Assembly: GCF_000724545.1 (NCBI RefSeq)
Contig: NZ_JHBV01000008.1
Location: forward strand, 1 to 64,000
DNA: 64,000 nucleotides
Source of the DNA: Aureispira sp. CCB-QB1
Lineage (GTDB): Bacteria > Bacteroidota > Bacteroidia > Chitinophagales > Saprospiraceae
Reading direction: 5' to 3'
Shown here: in pieces, positions 18,266 through 27,390 of the stretch
Layout of the letters: each line of letters begins with the position of its first letter
How positions within the stretch are numbered: the stretch's first letter is position 1
Program-made: the position numbers and the translations under genes
Notes under the pieces: model-generated
What the model was told of the DNA's origin: nothing
The model's input: the letters and a program-made list of their open reading frames with translations, nothing else
Database searches by the model: none

Positions 18266-18370
18266 ACTTATCGTTGAATTTGGCGTTATAATTGTACTAA
18301 AATAGAGATACCAAAGATTGTTTGAAATTATTTTTTGAACAATAATTTGCGGTTTTAAATATAACTTATT

Positions 18371-19318
18371 ATGGAAAATACTATTGAGAATTTAGAGGCA
18401 AAATTTCAAGCTAAAATAGATGCTGAAATTAAAATAGAACCAAAGGATTGGATGCCAGAAAAGTATCGCAAAACTTTGGTACGACAAATCTCACAGCATG
18501 CACATTCTGAAATTGTCGGAATGCTACCAGAAGGAAACTGGATTACAAGAGCTCCTTCTTTGCGTCGTAAAATTGGCTTGCTTGCCAAGGTTCAAGACGA
18601 AGGTGGGCACGGTTTGTACTTATATAGTGCTGCCGAAACTCTAGGAACATCTAGAGAGCAAATGTTTGAAGACTTAAATTCTGGAAAAGCAAAGTATTCT
18701 AGCATCTTTAATTATCCGACATTAACGTGGGCGGATATTGGGGCTGTTGGATGGTTGGTTGATGGAGCAGCGATTATGAACCAAGTAATGTTGACACGTG
18801 CCTCTTATGGTCCGTATGCTCGTGCGATGGTGCGTATTTGTAAGGAAGAAAGTTTTCACCAACGTCAAGGTTATGAAATAACAATGGCATTGGCACAAGG
18901 AACACCCGAACAGAAAGAAATGGCACAAGATGCTCTAAATCGTTGGTGGTGGCCTTCTTTGATGATGTTTGGTCCTAACGATGCCGACTCAACCCATTCA
19001 GCGCAATCTATGGCTTGGAAAATTAAGCGAAAATCTAACGATGAATTGCGTCAAGCTTTTGTAGATGCAACAGTGCCTCAAGCAGAATTTTTAGGCTTAA
19101 CGATTCCTGACAAAGATTTAAAATGGAATGAGGAGCGTGGGCATTACGACTTTGGCGAAATCGATTGGGAAGAATTTTGGCAAGTTGTAAAAGGCGGTGG
19201 TCCTTGTAACAAGGATCGTTTAAAAGCTCGCAACAAAGCTTATAAAGAGGGTGCTTGGGTACGCGAAGCAGCCATGGCTCATGCTGAAAAACGTGCTGAA
19301 AGAAGAAAAAATAATTAA
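18371..19318 (+). CDS. paaA: Phenylacetyl-CoA 1,2-epoxidase catalytic subunit PaaA
   Basis: 315 residues, normal length. This is the ferritin-like carboxylate-bridged di-iron oxygenase. Visible family blocks: [24 protein letters not shown] is split here across residues 22-45, [23 protein letters not shown] supplies Glu and His ligands, and [15 protein letters not shown] supplies the second Glu-x2-His pair. [19 protein letters not shown] is typical of PaaA. Cytoplasmic; works with PaaC (structural), PaaB (bridging) and PaaE (reductase). 30 bp to paaB, so one operon. Confidence 0.97.
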   Translation: MENTIENLEAKFQAKIDAEIKIEPKDWMPEKYRKTLVRQISQHAHSEIVGMLPEGNWITRAPSLRRKIGLLAKVQDEGGHGLYLYSAAETLGTSREQMFEDLNSGKAKYSSIFNYPTLTWADIGAVGWLVDGAAIMNQVMLTRASYGPYARAMVRICKEESFHQRQGYEITMALAQGTPEQKEMAQDALNRWWWPSLMMFGPNDADSTHSAQSMAWKIKRKSNDELRQAFVDATVPQAEFLGLTIPDKDLKWNEERGHYDFGEIDWEEFWQVVKGGGPCNKDRLKARNKAYKEGAWVREAAMAHAEKRAERRKNN

Positions 19319-19348
19319 CTATTAGGAACCACTAAAAATAAAACCATT

Positions 19349-19636
19349 ATGTCTAAGAAAGATTGGCCTCTATGGGAGGTGTTTATCAGAAGTAAAGCGG
19401 GGTTGCACCACAAACATGCTGGAAGTTTGCATGCTGCTGATGAAGAAATGGCAATTGAAAACGCTCGTGATGTTTATACTCGTAGACAAGAAGGTGTGAG
19501 TATCTGGGTGGTAGAATCCAAGCATATTACAGCTTCTATACCAGACGATGGCGACATGCTGTTTGAAGCAGCTAAAACAAAACCGTATCGCCATCCTACA
19601 TTCTATGAAATCCCAGATGAAATCGGACATATGTAG
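19349..19636 (+). CDS. paaB: Phenylacetyl-CoA 1,2-epoxidase subunit PaaB
   Basis: 95 residues, the usual length for PaaB. It starts KKDWPLWEVFIRSKAGLHHK and continues AGSLHAADEEMAIENARDVYTRR, then EGVSIWVVESKHI: the standard signature of this small bridging subunit, which joins PaaAC heterodimers into the larger complex. It has no catalytic residue. 30 bp after paaA and 129 bp before paaC. Confidence 0.96.
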   Translation: MSKKDWPLWEVFIRSKAGLHHKHAGSLHAADEEMAIENARDVYTRRQEGVSIWVVESKHITASIPDDGDMLFEAAKTKPYRHPTFYEIPDEIGHM

Positions 19637-19765
19637 GAGGCTTTGATAAAAATAGGTCTATTTCTGAAATGATAACTTGTGTGTATAGTTGGTTGATTTT
19701 TAATGGAATTAGCTAAAGAGAGGAATGGATGGAAGTTATAAAAAATAATTAAACAACAATAGCTT

Positions 19766-20524
19766 GTGGAAAATAAAGAAGCTTTATTCGAATATGTATT
19801 GCGTATAGCTGATAATGCGCTAATTTTGGGACATCGTGTTTCTGAATGGTGTGGGCATGGTCCTAGTTTAGAAACCGATATTGGGTTGACCAATATTGCC
19901 TTGGATTTAGTAGGGCATGCTCGTGTTTTGTTGCAATATGCTGCACAGGTCGAAGGAAAAGGACGGTCAGAAGATGACTTGGCTTTCTTGCGTGATATTC
20001 GTGATTTTAAGAACGTTTTATTGGTCGAGCAGCCCAATGGAAATTTTGCCAATACAATCGCTCGTCAATTTTTATTCGATACCTTTAATTATCACTTTTT
20101 TGCTGCTCTAAGTAACAGCAAGAATGAAAAATTGGTCGCCATCGCCAAAAAATCAATTAAGGAATTAACATATCATTACCGATATAGTGCTGAATGGGTC
20201 ATCCGCTTGGGAGATGGAACCGAAGAGAGCCATGAGAAAATGCAAGAGGCTTTAGACGATATTTGGGATTATGCTGGTGAATTGTTTGTGGCAGATGAGG
20301 TAGATGCTAAAATGCTTGAAGAGGGAATAGGAGTAGATTTGGAAGCCATCCGACCGCTTTGGGAGGAGCGTGTAAATGCGATTTTAAAAGAAGCTACATT
20401 AACACGTCCTAAAGATGGGTGGATTCAAAAAGGCGGCAAGCAAGGGAAACATACCGAACAAATGGGGCTTGTCTTAGCAGAAATGCAATGGATGCAGCGT
20501 GCCTATCCTGGTATGGAATGGTAG
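19766..20524 (+). CDS. paaC: Phenylacetyl-CoA 1,2-epoxidase structural subunit PaaC
   Basis: 252 residues. The start is GTG (MENKEALFEYVLRIADNALI...), which gives the conserved PaaC N-terminus, so it is preferred over internal ATGs. HRVSEWCGHGPSLETDIGL, NIALDLVGHARVLLQYAAQ and ELTYHYRYSAEWVIRLGDGT are family blocks; the ferritin-like fold is kept but the metal ligands are lost, as known for PaaC. Last gene of the cluster. A 15 bp perfect hairpin follows within 15 bp, and no paaD (Fe-S maturation factor) is present here, nor are paaZ, paaG, paaH, paaJ or paaK. Confidence 0.95.
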   Translation: MENKEALFEYVLRIADNALILGHRVSEWCGHGPSLETDIGLTNIALDLVGHARVLLQYAAQVEGKGRSEDDLAFLRDIRDFKNVLLVEQPNGNFANTIARQFLFDTFNYHFFAALSNSKNEKLVAIAKKSIKELTYHYRYSAEWVIRLGDGTEESHEKMQEALDDIWDYAGELFVADEVDAKMLEEGIGVDLEAIRPLWEERVNAILKEATLTRPKDGWIQKGGKQGKHTEQMGLVLAEMQWMQRAYPGMEW

Positions 20525-20534
20525 CAGCTTGCGT

Positions 20535-20581
20535 TTCAAAATCTTAGACTTACTATACAATAGCATGTCTAAGATTTTGAA
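20535..20581. terminator. Hairpin between convergent paaC and ROK genes
   Basis: TTCAAAATCTTAGAC pairs perfectly with GTCTAAGATTTTGAA across a 17-base loop. The long stem between convergent genes suggests a bidirectional terminator. The T tract is poor. Confidence 0.75.
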
Positions 20582-20607
20582 TTTGTGTTCTCTATAAAGG
20601 GATGTAT

Positions 20608-21561
20608 CTACAAAGCCCCATTGACATTTTTCCACGCCAATGCTCCTGCTCCTAAAATAGCAGCGTGATGTTGAGGAACGGTAGAAACAAGTAGTTTTAC
20701 TTTGTTTTGAAAGATATTGAGCATGTAGGCTTCCATATAATGTTTGGTGGGGGCTGCAATTAAGGCGCCCGAATTGGCTAAACCTCCGAATAAAATAATG
20801 GCTTCTGGACTCGTAATGGCAACCGTATTAGCTAAGCTGTAGCCTAATTGTTGGGCTGTATAATCAAAAATTTCCAACGCTAATGCATCTCCTTTTTCTG
20901 CACATTCGGCGATGATTCTTGAGCTAATACGCTCTTGTTCTTGTAGCAAGCTTTTTCCTTCATAGTGTTCTAAACGCTCTTTGGCTGTGCGAACAATTCC
21001 CGTGGCAGAAGCATAGGTTTCTAAGCAACCTTTTCGACTACAGCCACAAAGTCTTCCATCTCGTTCTATAATGGTATGTCCTAACTCTCCTGCAAAAGCA
21101 TCGTGTCCATAGATCAGTTCGCCATTAACAACAAAACCACTTCCCAAGCCAGTTCCTAAAGTAACAACAACAAAGTCTTTCATGCCTTTAGCGGCTCCAA
21201 ATAGCATTTCTCCTATAGCGGCAGCATTGGCATCGTTGGTAATCCAAACAGGCAAATCAAAATGCGTTTGAAACATTTTTTGTAGAGGAACAATGCCTTT
21301 CCATATCAAATTAGGAGCATGTTCTATTGTGCCGTTAAAATAATTTCCATTGGGAGCGCCAACTCCCATTCCTACTAATTCAAACTGGGGGTGTAGTTGA
21401 AGATCTTCTTTAATGTCTAACGCTAATTTGGCAACAAAGTCATTCGGATTCGTATAGTCCTTTGTTCGAATATTACCTTCCAACTGGACTTGCCCTTGCT
21501 CGTCAATGATGCCCCAAACGGTATTGGTTCCTCCTATATCAATTCCTACAGATACTTTCAA
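20608..21561 (-). CDS. ROK family sugar kinase (glucokinase-like)
   Basis: 317 residues. The N-terminal phosphate loop VGIDIGGTNTVWGIID, the sugar-binding GELGHTIIERDGRLCGC with catalytic Asp region WITNDANAAAIGE, and the zinc-binding cluster CGCSRKGCLETYASA are all intact, and VVTLGTGLGSG follows as expected. ROK proteins of this length without an N-terminal HTH are kinases, most often glucokinase or N-acetylmannosamine/allose kinases; substrate cannot be settled here. Its start lies 4 bp after the stop of the YCII lipoprotein gene, so the two share a transcript. Confidence 0.93.
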   Translation of the reverse strand: MKVSVGIDIGGTNTVWGIIDEQGQVQLEGNIRTKDYTNPNDFVAKLALDIKEDLQLHPQFELVGMGVGAPNGNYFNGTIEHAPNLIWKGIVPLQKMFQTHFDLPVWITNDANAAAIGEMLFGAAKGMKDFVVVTLGTGLGSGFVVNGELIYGHDAFAGELGHTIIERDGRLCGCSRKGCLETYASATGIVRTAKERLEHYEGKSLLQEQERISSRIIAECAEKGDALALEIFDYTAQQLGYSLANTVAITSPEAIILFGGLANSGALIAAPTKHYMEAYMLNIFQNKVKLLVSTVPQHHAAILGAGALAWKNVNGAL

Positions 21562-21565
21562 TTTA

Positions 21566-22072
21566 TTATTTCTTTATTTTATTATGAATTGTATTAACAT
21601 CAACTAAAGCCGCAGAACCATACCAAGGGTGAAGTTCCATTACCAAGCTACCTGATTGTATGGCCGGATCTGTATTGGTTAACATTTCTGCTTCTTCGAT
21701 AGTTTTTACATTAAAAATATAAATGCCCCGCAGCTCTCCATCGTCCAAAAAAGGTCCTGCAACAACTAGTTTCCCTTCCTCTGCTAGTTTTCCTATATTT
21801 TCGAGATGTTTGGTTTGTAATCGTTTAGCTTCTTCAGGGTCTTCAGGTCTATTCGGTCCTTTTTTTAGAAACGCCATAACATATTGACGCATTCCATAGG
21901 CATCAGCTCCTAATCGTTGTGCGAGTAAGCTATCGTAACCTGTTTCGGGTTGTTTATCTACGATAGTTGTCTCTGATTCTATTGTTTTTTGAGCCTGTTC
22001 GTTATTGGCACAAGAATACAGAAAATAGACTACAATTACGATAAATAGGAAAGCTGTTTTTTTGTTTAACAT
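21566..22072 (-). CDS. YCII-domain lipoprotein
   Basis: 168 residues. A signal peptide with lipobox FLYSC (Cys 20) makes it a periplasmic lipoprotein. After a Glu/Thr linker, residues 55-160 are a YciI-like ferredoxin-fold domain: MRQYVMAFLKKGPNR, HLENIGKLAEEGKLVVAGPF with a conserved His, LRGIYIFNVKTIEEAEML and PAIQSGSLVMELHPWYG. YCII domains are usually cytoplasmic and may bind small acids; a lipid-anchored version is a Bacteroidota variation. Co-transcribed with the ROK kinase downstream. Confidence 0.85.
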   Translation of the reverse strand: MLNKKTAFLFIVIVVYFLYSCANNEQAQKTIESETTIVDKQPETGYDSLLAQRLGADAYGMRQYVMAFLKKGPNRPEDPEEAKRLQTKHLENIGKLAEEGKLVVAGPFLDDGELRGIYIFNVKTIEEAEMLTNTDPAIQSGSLVMELHPWYGSAALVDVNTIHNKIKK

Positions 22073-22199
22073 ACTTGTTGTTTCTTGGTACTCTAGTAGT
22101 AAAATTCTTTCATTTTTACAGAGAATTACTGTAAGAGTATATGGTGTTTATAATAATTAAAGGTACAAAACAGACGGTCTAATTTCAAAACTTTAAATG

Positions 22200-24893
22200 C
22201 TATTTTGTAGATAGAGCAGGCAAGGCAATTTCAAATTGTACTTTGAAGGGATCACGTCGGTCTGTCCGTTTCCTATAATGGATATTTCCGTTATGATTGT
22301 CAATAATTTGGTGAATTAGATAGCCCCCGATTCCAGAGTGCCCTGTTTGCCCTGCATAATTTCCATAACCAATAAAATCTTCGAAAGAAAAGTTATTAGG
22401 AAACTCTTTTCCGTCGTTTTTATAAAGAATAATCACCTCTTGTTGATCAGAAGATAAGCCAACTCTAAATTGAATGGTATACTGCTTGTTGTTTTGCACA
22501 AAACCATGGCGTTTCGCATTGTCAATAAGGTTGGTGAAAACAGTTGTAAGTTGTGTTTTATCAATGAGGGTATAGATTGGGATTTCTCGCCCTTTGGCAT
22601 CCTCCTCTACTTCAATCTGAATTCTAAAACTTGTTTCTTGCGTATAAAATTGTTGAATTTCTTCTAAAAAATCTTTAATTTTCGTTCGTTCTAGATTGAG
22701 TTTACTTCGATCCGCTTTGATAATATCTCCTGTTGAATCAAGGCTATTGATAGAATGAATGAGTATGGATTCTATTCGTTCTATCGTGGTGGCTAAGGTG
22801 TCAACAGTATCAATATCTTCGTCCTCAAAAACGGGAAACATGGGTTCTGAAAAATTAATTGGTGTTTGATCTTCCTCTTTGTCTTTTAGAAAATATTTTA
22901 AGTTTTTAATTTCTGTAAGAACAGCAGGCAATCGATTTCCTAATTCATGTTGCAAGGAAGAAATAATTTTATATTGTTCATTTTGAGCTCTTTGTTTGCC
23001 TAAATTTAAATCATTTCGAAGTTGCTCTACTTTTTCTTCCTCTTCTTGAAGCAAACGAACTTTTGTTTCTTTGATAATTGTCGCCTGTTCTTCTAAAGGG
23101 GGTAAATTGATTTGAAGCCCTTCAAAGTATTCTTCCGTAATCATGTTGTGTTGATAATCCATCTTATACATATTGAGTTGCTGTATAAAAAGATCATCGT
23201 GTAGTTGCAAAATGAGGTATTCAATTAAGAGGCGATCTTCGTCCACTCGAAAGGTCATGATGTCTTCATTAACCAATATAGGAGTACCTTGAAAAACAAA
23301 GTAACTTGTTCTCAATTTTCGACCAGATCGGTTGACCAATAAAATAGATTCATTAATCAGTTGACCAGCAACTTGCTGCACCTCATCAGTGTTGGGAATA
23401 TTTTTAGGGTCAATTAGATAGTTGGTAATGGATTTACCCAAATTCTGAGGGCGTATGTAAGGAATATCTTGATAAGGTGTTTCGTCAAACCACAATGCTG
23501 GGCGTTCGGATCTAAAAATTTCTTTGAGCCGAATTAACTGTCCGTGCGCTTCTAACAATCGAAGTTGTGCAATAAAAGGAGAGGCGTAACGCTTGGCATC
23601 TAAATTATAATCGTTTAAGATAACTTGATGTAAAGGAATTGTAGAAACGCAAGCCTCCAGTTCTGGTGTGCAGTCGGTGTCTAAGTGATGAAAGACGGCC
23701 CGAATACATTCTACATGTTTGGGAGTTAATTCACGGTTTAGTTTGGATTGCGTTTTGACATCCAAGTTGGCACCGTTTATAAATAAAATTTGCTCTTTTC
23801 GCAAAGTAGTTTTATTTTTATTAATCACCAAAATACAGATGGGAATACCCGTAGAATGCAACAACCCATAAGGCAACGTGATAACAGCTTCTAATAAATC
23901 TCTACGAATAAGAAATTCTCTCAGTTTTCTATCTTCTTTATCATCTACTAGCGTATTAATTGGCATGATGGTAATTAAGCGCCCTTTGGTGTTTAATTTG
24001 GACAACATGAGTTGTATAAACAGGCTATTGCAAGGAATATGTGGTGTACTTACGTCAAAAGGAATAGAAGTATAGGACTGTTCTTTGATTTTTTCTGTTG
24101 GTGTATATTGACCAAAAGGAAAATGAGCAATGGCAATGTCTACTTTCAAATCTTCTTGTAAGTCATCTACTAAGGTGTTTCCATTACTGATTTGGGCTTG
24201 ATAAGCTCCATTTGCCCATAAATTCATTTTACAGAGTGCCCAGATATGAATATTTTGTTCTTGAGCAAAAACATGCAAGTTGGGCTCTTTGTTTAGAAAT
24301 GCAATCAAACTAGAACCTTGACCAGCAGTAGGATCGTAGACAGATTCGTTGGTTTGGGGATTGGCAAGTTCTACTAATAATTGATTAATTGTTTTGGGGG
24401 TCGTTCGTTTAATCCCAGTATTACTTGCTCGAAGTGCGGTTCTATACAAACTGTCGTTAAAGAAACTGCCAAATTCGGAAATAGAAATGGCTTTGGTTGA
24501 GAAATCTAAATCCTCCAATACTAGAATAACTTGAATGAGTAATTGTAGATTATTTTCTTCTTGTAAAGCGAGCCCCAACGGCGCAAAAATATTTTTGAGC
24601 GAAGTATTTCGCTTGGAAAATTGCGTTAGGGTAATAATTAGGTCGCGCATGGCTAACTCTGGATCATCAATAACTTTATTTCTAAAATTACTTGACCAAA
24701 GATAGTCTTCTGGCTCTGTTTCAATAAAATCAAAAACGTGCTCTTTTTGGAGGGCTAAAATTCGTTTGAAAAATACTAAAGAAAGTAAGACACTACTTGC
24801 GTTGTTGGCATCCCAAACACCTCGAAGGGAGTCTAAGGTCGAAAAAAAAACAGCTTCTAACTGTTGTGCATGCTCTCTGGTTTTGGTATCCAT
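22200..24893 (-). CDS. Fusion protein: type I methyltransferase (HsdM-like) + specificity (HsdS-like) + histidine-kinase-type ATPase
   Basis: 897 residues in one frame. Residues 1-130 match the HsdM N-terminal helical domain (FFSTLDSLRGVW, LSLVFFKRILAL). 140-400 is an N6-adenine methyltransferase core with SAM motif I DPTAGQGS (187-194), but motif IV, normally NPPF/Y, reads HFPF (257-260), so methylation may be lost. 430-610 is an HsdS-like target-recognition half ending LPPLEEQATI (597-606). A coiled coil (606-645) leads to SLQHELGNRLP (H649), resembling a phospho-acceptor H-box, and a GHKL ATPase: N-box TNLIDNAKRHGF (787-798), G1-like KNDGKEFP, G2 GHSGIGGYLIHQIIDNHNG (851-869). No hsdR or receiver partner is adjacent. 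Function unknown: DNA- or SAM-triggered kinase, or defence sensor, are inferences. Confidence 0.85.
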   Translation of the reverse strand: MDTKTREHAQQLEAVFFSTLDSLRGVWDANNASSVLLSLVFFKRILALQKEHVFDFIETEPEDYLWSSNFRNKVIDDPELAMRDLIITLTQFSKRNTSLKNIFAPLGLALQEENNLQLLIQVILVLEDLDFSTKAISISEFGSFFNDSLYRTALRASNTGIKRTTPKTINQLLVELANPQTNESVYDPTAGQGSSLIAFLNKEPNLHVFAQEQNIHIWALCKMNLWANGAYQAQISNGNTLVDDLQEDLKVDIAIAHFPFGQYTPTEKIKEQSYTSIPFDVSTPHIPCNSLFIQLMLSKLNTKGRLITIMPINTLVDDKEDRKLREFLIRRDLLEAVITLPYGLLHSTGIPICILVINKNKTTLRKEQILFINGANLDVKTQSKLNRELTPKHVECIRAVFHHLDTDCTPELEACVSTIPLHQVILNDYNLDAKRYASPFIAQLRLLEAHGQLIRLKEIFRSERPALWFDETPYQDIPYIRPQNLGKSITNYLIDPKNIPNTDEVQQVAGQLINESILLVNRSGRKLRTSYFVFQGTPILVNEDIMTFRVDEDRLLIEYLILQLHDDLFIQQLNMYKMDYQHNMITEEYFEGLQINLPPLEEQATIIKETKVRLLQEEEEKVEQLRNDLNLGKQRAQNEQYKIISSLQHELGNRLPAVLTEIKNLKYFLKDKEEDQTPINFSEPMFPVFEDEDIDTVDTLATTIERIESILIHSINSLDSTGDIIKADRSKLNLERTKIKDFLEEIQQFYTQETSFRIQIEVEEDAKGREIPIYTLIDKTQLTTVFTNLIDNAKRHGFVQNNKQYTIQFRVGLSSDQQEVIILYKNDGKEFPNNFSFEDFIGYGNYAGQTGHSGIGGYLIHQIIDNHNGNIHYRKRTDRRDPFKVQFEIALPALSTK

Positions 24894-25187
24894 ATTAAAT
24901 ACTGAGGGGCTAATTATATCTGTTTAATGTCGGTAGTTGGTATGATACAGCATATTAGTCAACTTATAGGTTTGATGTACCTAGTCGCGAACTACTGGAT
25001 CAGAAAATTACAATAAATATACTAACATATTCTGAAAAGCTGTACTTTTAAACTTTTACTTCTATAATAGTCTATCGAAAGAACTTAGTAGAAGTAATTT
25101 TAAATTGTATTAACTTGATTATTAGTAAAATGGGTTTTGTTTGTTCCTGTGATAACATTTTAGTAATCAGTAAATAATAAAATTGAT

Positions 25188-25406
25188 ATGGAAAAACAGC
25201 CGAATAATCCACTTCATGGAAAAACGTTACTGAATATTTTGGAATACTTGGTTGAAATTTATGGCTGGGAGCACTTGGGATATAAAATCAATATCCGTTG
25301 TTTTAATCACGACCCTAGTATTAAATCTAGCTTAAAGTTTTTGCGTAAAACTCCTTGGGCGAGAAAAAAAGTAGAAGCTTTGTATATTCAGACAATTGAA
25401 AGGTAA
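25188..25406 (+). CDS. VF530 family (DUF2132) DNA-binding protein
   Basis: 72 residues, essentially the whole family domain: [56 protein letters not shown] in two blocks. VF530 from Vibrio fischeri is a small helical protein structurally related to HU-type or other DNA-binding folds; a DNA-binding role is reported for the family but the target is unknown. It is divergent from the methyltransferase/kinase fusion (294 bp apart) and ends 3 bp before the YchJ-like gene, so the two are co-transcribed. Confidence 0.9.
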   Translation: MEKQPNNPLHGKTLLNILEYLVEIYGWEHLGYKINIRCFNHDPSIKSSLKFLRKTPWARKKVEALYIQTIER

Positions 25407-25409
25407 AAA

Positions 25410-25913
25410 ATGATAACAATGGAAAAATGTCCTTGTGGTAGCCAACAAACTTACTCTAATTGCTGCGCTCCTTTTTTAGAAGGGAGACAAAATGCACCAA
25501 CAGCAGAAGCGTTGATGCGTTCAAGGTATACGGCACATGTAAAAGGGGAAATAGATTATATTATCCATACGGTTCACCCTGATAGAAGAGCAGACAGCGA
25601 TCGAAAAACAATTGAAAGTTGGGCTAAAGAAGCCGATTGGAAAGGTCTGGAAATTCTTCAAAGAACACAGGGCTCAGAAAAAGATGACGTAGGGCGTGTT
25701 GTTTTTAAAGCACATTACAAATATCAAAATCTCCTGAAAGTACATACAGAAGATTCTTTGTTTAAGAGGGTCGAAGGAAAATGGTATTTTGTGGAAGGGG
25801 TAGAACCTAAGCGAATTTATACTAAAACTTCAAAAATTGGTCGCAATGATCCTTGTTCTTGTGGAAGTGGAAAGAAGTTTAAAAAATGTTGCGCGAAAAA
25901 GGGAGGCTTTTGA
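25410..25913 (+). CDS. YchJ family protein with SEC-C zinc motifs
   Basis: 167 residues. An N-terminal SEC-C-like motif [13 protein letters not shown] and a canonical C-terminal SEC-C zinc knuckle [16 protein letters not shown] flank a NTF2-like YchJ middle domain ([23 protein letters not shown] is split across residues 28-50, [16 protein letters not shown]). It belongs to UPF0225/YchJ; zinc binding is expected, biochemical role unknown. The first ATG (25410) is used; an ATG at 25419 (MEKCPCGS) is equally good. Operon with VF530. Confidence 0.93.
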   Translation: MITMEKCPCGSQQTYSNCCAPFLEGRQNAPTAEALMRSRYTAHVKGEIDYIIHTVHPDRRADSDRKTIESWAKEADWKGLEILQRTQGSEKDDVGRVVFKAHYKYQNLLKVHTEDSLFKRVEGKWYFVEGVEPKRIYTKTSKIGRNDPCSCGSGKKFKKCCAKKGGF

Positions 25914-26000
25914 GTGAATTATTTTTGTTGAATTGCTGTTGTTTTCGGTACAGTAGTTTGTGATAATTATATTATTTTACTATCTTTTGCTACAAAATTG

Positions 26001-26204
26001 CAATAGTTTGTTGAAACCATACAGTAGCAGCGAACCGAACTATGCGAACGCACGTAACAAGGCTAGCTAAATGCAAAGCGCTCACGAAGTAACCAACGAC
26101 CACGAAGTAGCAGCGAACCGAGCATAGCGAGCTCACGACCGTAGGGAGTAACAAACCCAGCTTACTGGCTCATGACCGAAGGGAGTAACTAAGCTAACTA
26201 CTAA
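26001..26204. repeat. Dispersed palindromic repeat family A, copy 1
   Basis: The longest copy here. It opens TAGTTTGTTGAAACCA and closes CTAACTACTAA. Inside are units of the form CACGAAGTAGCAGCGAACCG, then AGC-ATA-GCGAGCTCACGACC and GTAGGGAGTAAC, partly repeated twice. It ends 26 bp before the start codon at 26230. Confidence 0.8.
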
Positions 26205-26229
26205 AATTAATAACCTAGAACTTTTAAAG

Positions 26230-26850
26230 ATGACATTTATAGAAGCAATTCAGGCCGATTGGATTTTTTATGTAGTGAATATTTTAGTTTTTATTGTTGT
26301 TGTATTGGTAACTTGGTTGTATGTTCGAGGACAACAAATGGAGGCTATTGCTAAGTTACAAGCTCAACTTCAACAAATCCAATTGCAACAAAATGATAAA
26401 CTGTTTTCTTTAGAAGATGAGTACAAGCTCAAAAAAGAACGTTTGCGGTTAATTATCAAAGATATGGAAGCACAATTGCAAGCTAAAGATGTCACCATGC
26501 TTCAATCTAGGAGAAATGAGTTGAGCAACGTTTTTGTGATGGAATATAGAGAAACGATGCATCGATATGCTCGTTTAGCAGATCAATATTATGAATTGCA
26601 TCCGCCTAAATATCAAGAATTTGTGCGCAACTATATTTTCCCGTTTTTAGATACAAGTAGAAAAGTACTAGCGGCAACAAATGCGCCTGTTGTTATGTCT
26701 ACTTTAGGTGAAACTACCCCCATCCAATACAGTTACAAAGACTTTGATTTTGCCTTTGATATGATTCGAAAACATCCCACGTTTAATTTCAAAAAAGAAA
26801 TGATGGCGTACTTAAAGGCTTTGGGTTTTTCTAAAAAAGATTTGGATTAA
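26230..26850 (+). CDS. Membrane-anchored coiled-coil protein, unknown function
   Basis: 206 residues. One N-terminal transmembrane helix (WIFYVVNILVFIVVVLVTWL, about 11-30), then a heptad-rich coiled coil (LQAQLQQIQLQQNDK, 43-90) and a helical C-terminal domain with the sequence YYELHPPKYQEFVRNYIFPF. I recognise no family. The coiled coil should point into the cytoplasm given the positive residues after the helix. It is preceded at 26 bp by a family A repeat and followed 56 bp later by a small membrane protein gene, perhaps one operon. Confidence 0.7.
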   Translation: MTFIEAIQADWIFYVVNILVFIVVVLVTWLYVRGQQMEAIAKLQAQLQQIQLQQNDKLFSLEDEYKLKKERLRLIIKDMEAQLQAKDVTMLQSRRNELSNVFVMEYRETMHRYARLADQYYELHPPKYQEFVRNYIFPFLDTSRKVLAATNAPVVMSTLGETTPIQYSYKDFDFAFDMIRKHPTFNFKKEMMAYLKALGFSKKDLD

Positions 26851-26906
26851 AAGTAGGTGCTTGGAATTTAAAAATTGGAGAAGCAACCAAAAGTAATTTT
26901 AATCGC

Positions 26907-27290
26907 ATGGGAATATCCACCAAACAAGCAGTCACAAAGGTTTTATATTGGCAACAAAAGACCATAATTATTTTGACTTTTATAATATTGGTATTTTGGG
27001 GACTTGTGATTAGTGATGTCATTTGGGGCTTTCAATATGACTATATCAAAACATACTACAGATCAACATTGTGTTATATCGTAGCCTGTTCCTTAGCAAC
27101 ATATACCAATTATCTCTTATACAAAAGTTGGAGTTCGTTAAAGAATTATCAAGAAAGTGAATATATAGCTGACTTGGAACTTGCCTTTAGAAAACAGCGT
27201 TATTTTTGGATGGTAGGTCCCCTTTTGCTGCTGTTTTTTCTGGTCGTTTTAATTGGCTCAATGATTTTTTCTTTCCTTGCAATTATTTGA
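26907..27290 (+). CDS. Small integral membrane protein (DUF5362-like)
   Basis: 127 residues with three hydrophobic helices: IIILTFIILVFWGLVI, STLCYIVACSLATYTNYLLY and WMVGPLLLLFFLVVLIGSMI. Before the last helix comes a soluble segment (YIADLELAFRKQRYF). The order (helix, paired helix, amphipathic L-x-x-A-F-x-x-Q, last helix) resembles the DUF5362 group of Bacteroidota and the next gene downstream, so these may be distant paralogues. No function can be assigned. Confidence 0.65.
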   Translation: MGISTKQAVTKVLYWQQKTIIILTFIILVFWGLVISDVIWGFQYDYIKTYYRSTLCYIVACSLATYTNYLLYKSWSSLKNYQESEYIADLELAFRKQRYFWMVGPLLLLFFLVVLIGSMIFSFLAII

Positions 27291-27390
27291 TTTAGTAGCA
27301 GGGCAGCTAACTATTTAAGCATAATGATACATTAATTTTCTAATAAGTAAGAGGTCAGAAAAAATAAGAACAAAAAATGGGATTATTTTT

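Noticed and set aside
22200-24893. Ordinary type I restriction-modification locus
   Set aside because: Only M- and S-like parts are present, fused to a kinase-type ATPase. No hsdR helicase/nuclease or separate hsdS lies within the flanking genes, and motif IV is altered.
26001-26204. CRISPR-like array in repeat family A
   Set aside because: Units are of unequal length, partly inverted and scattered between genes. There are no regular spacers and no cas genes.
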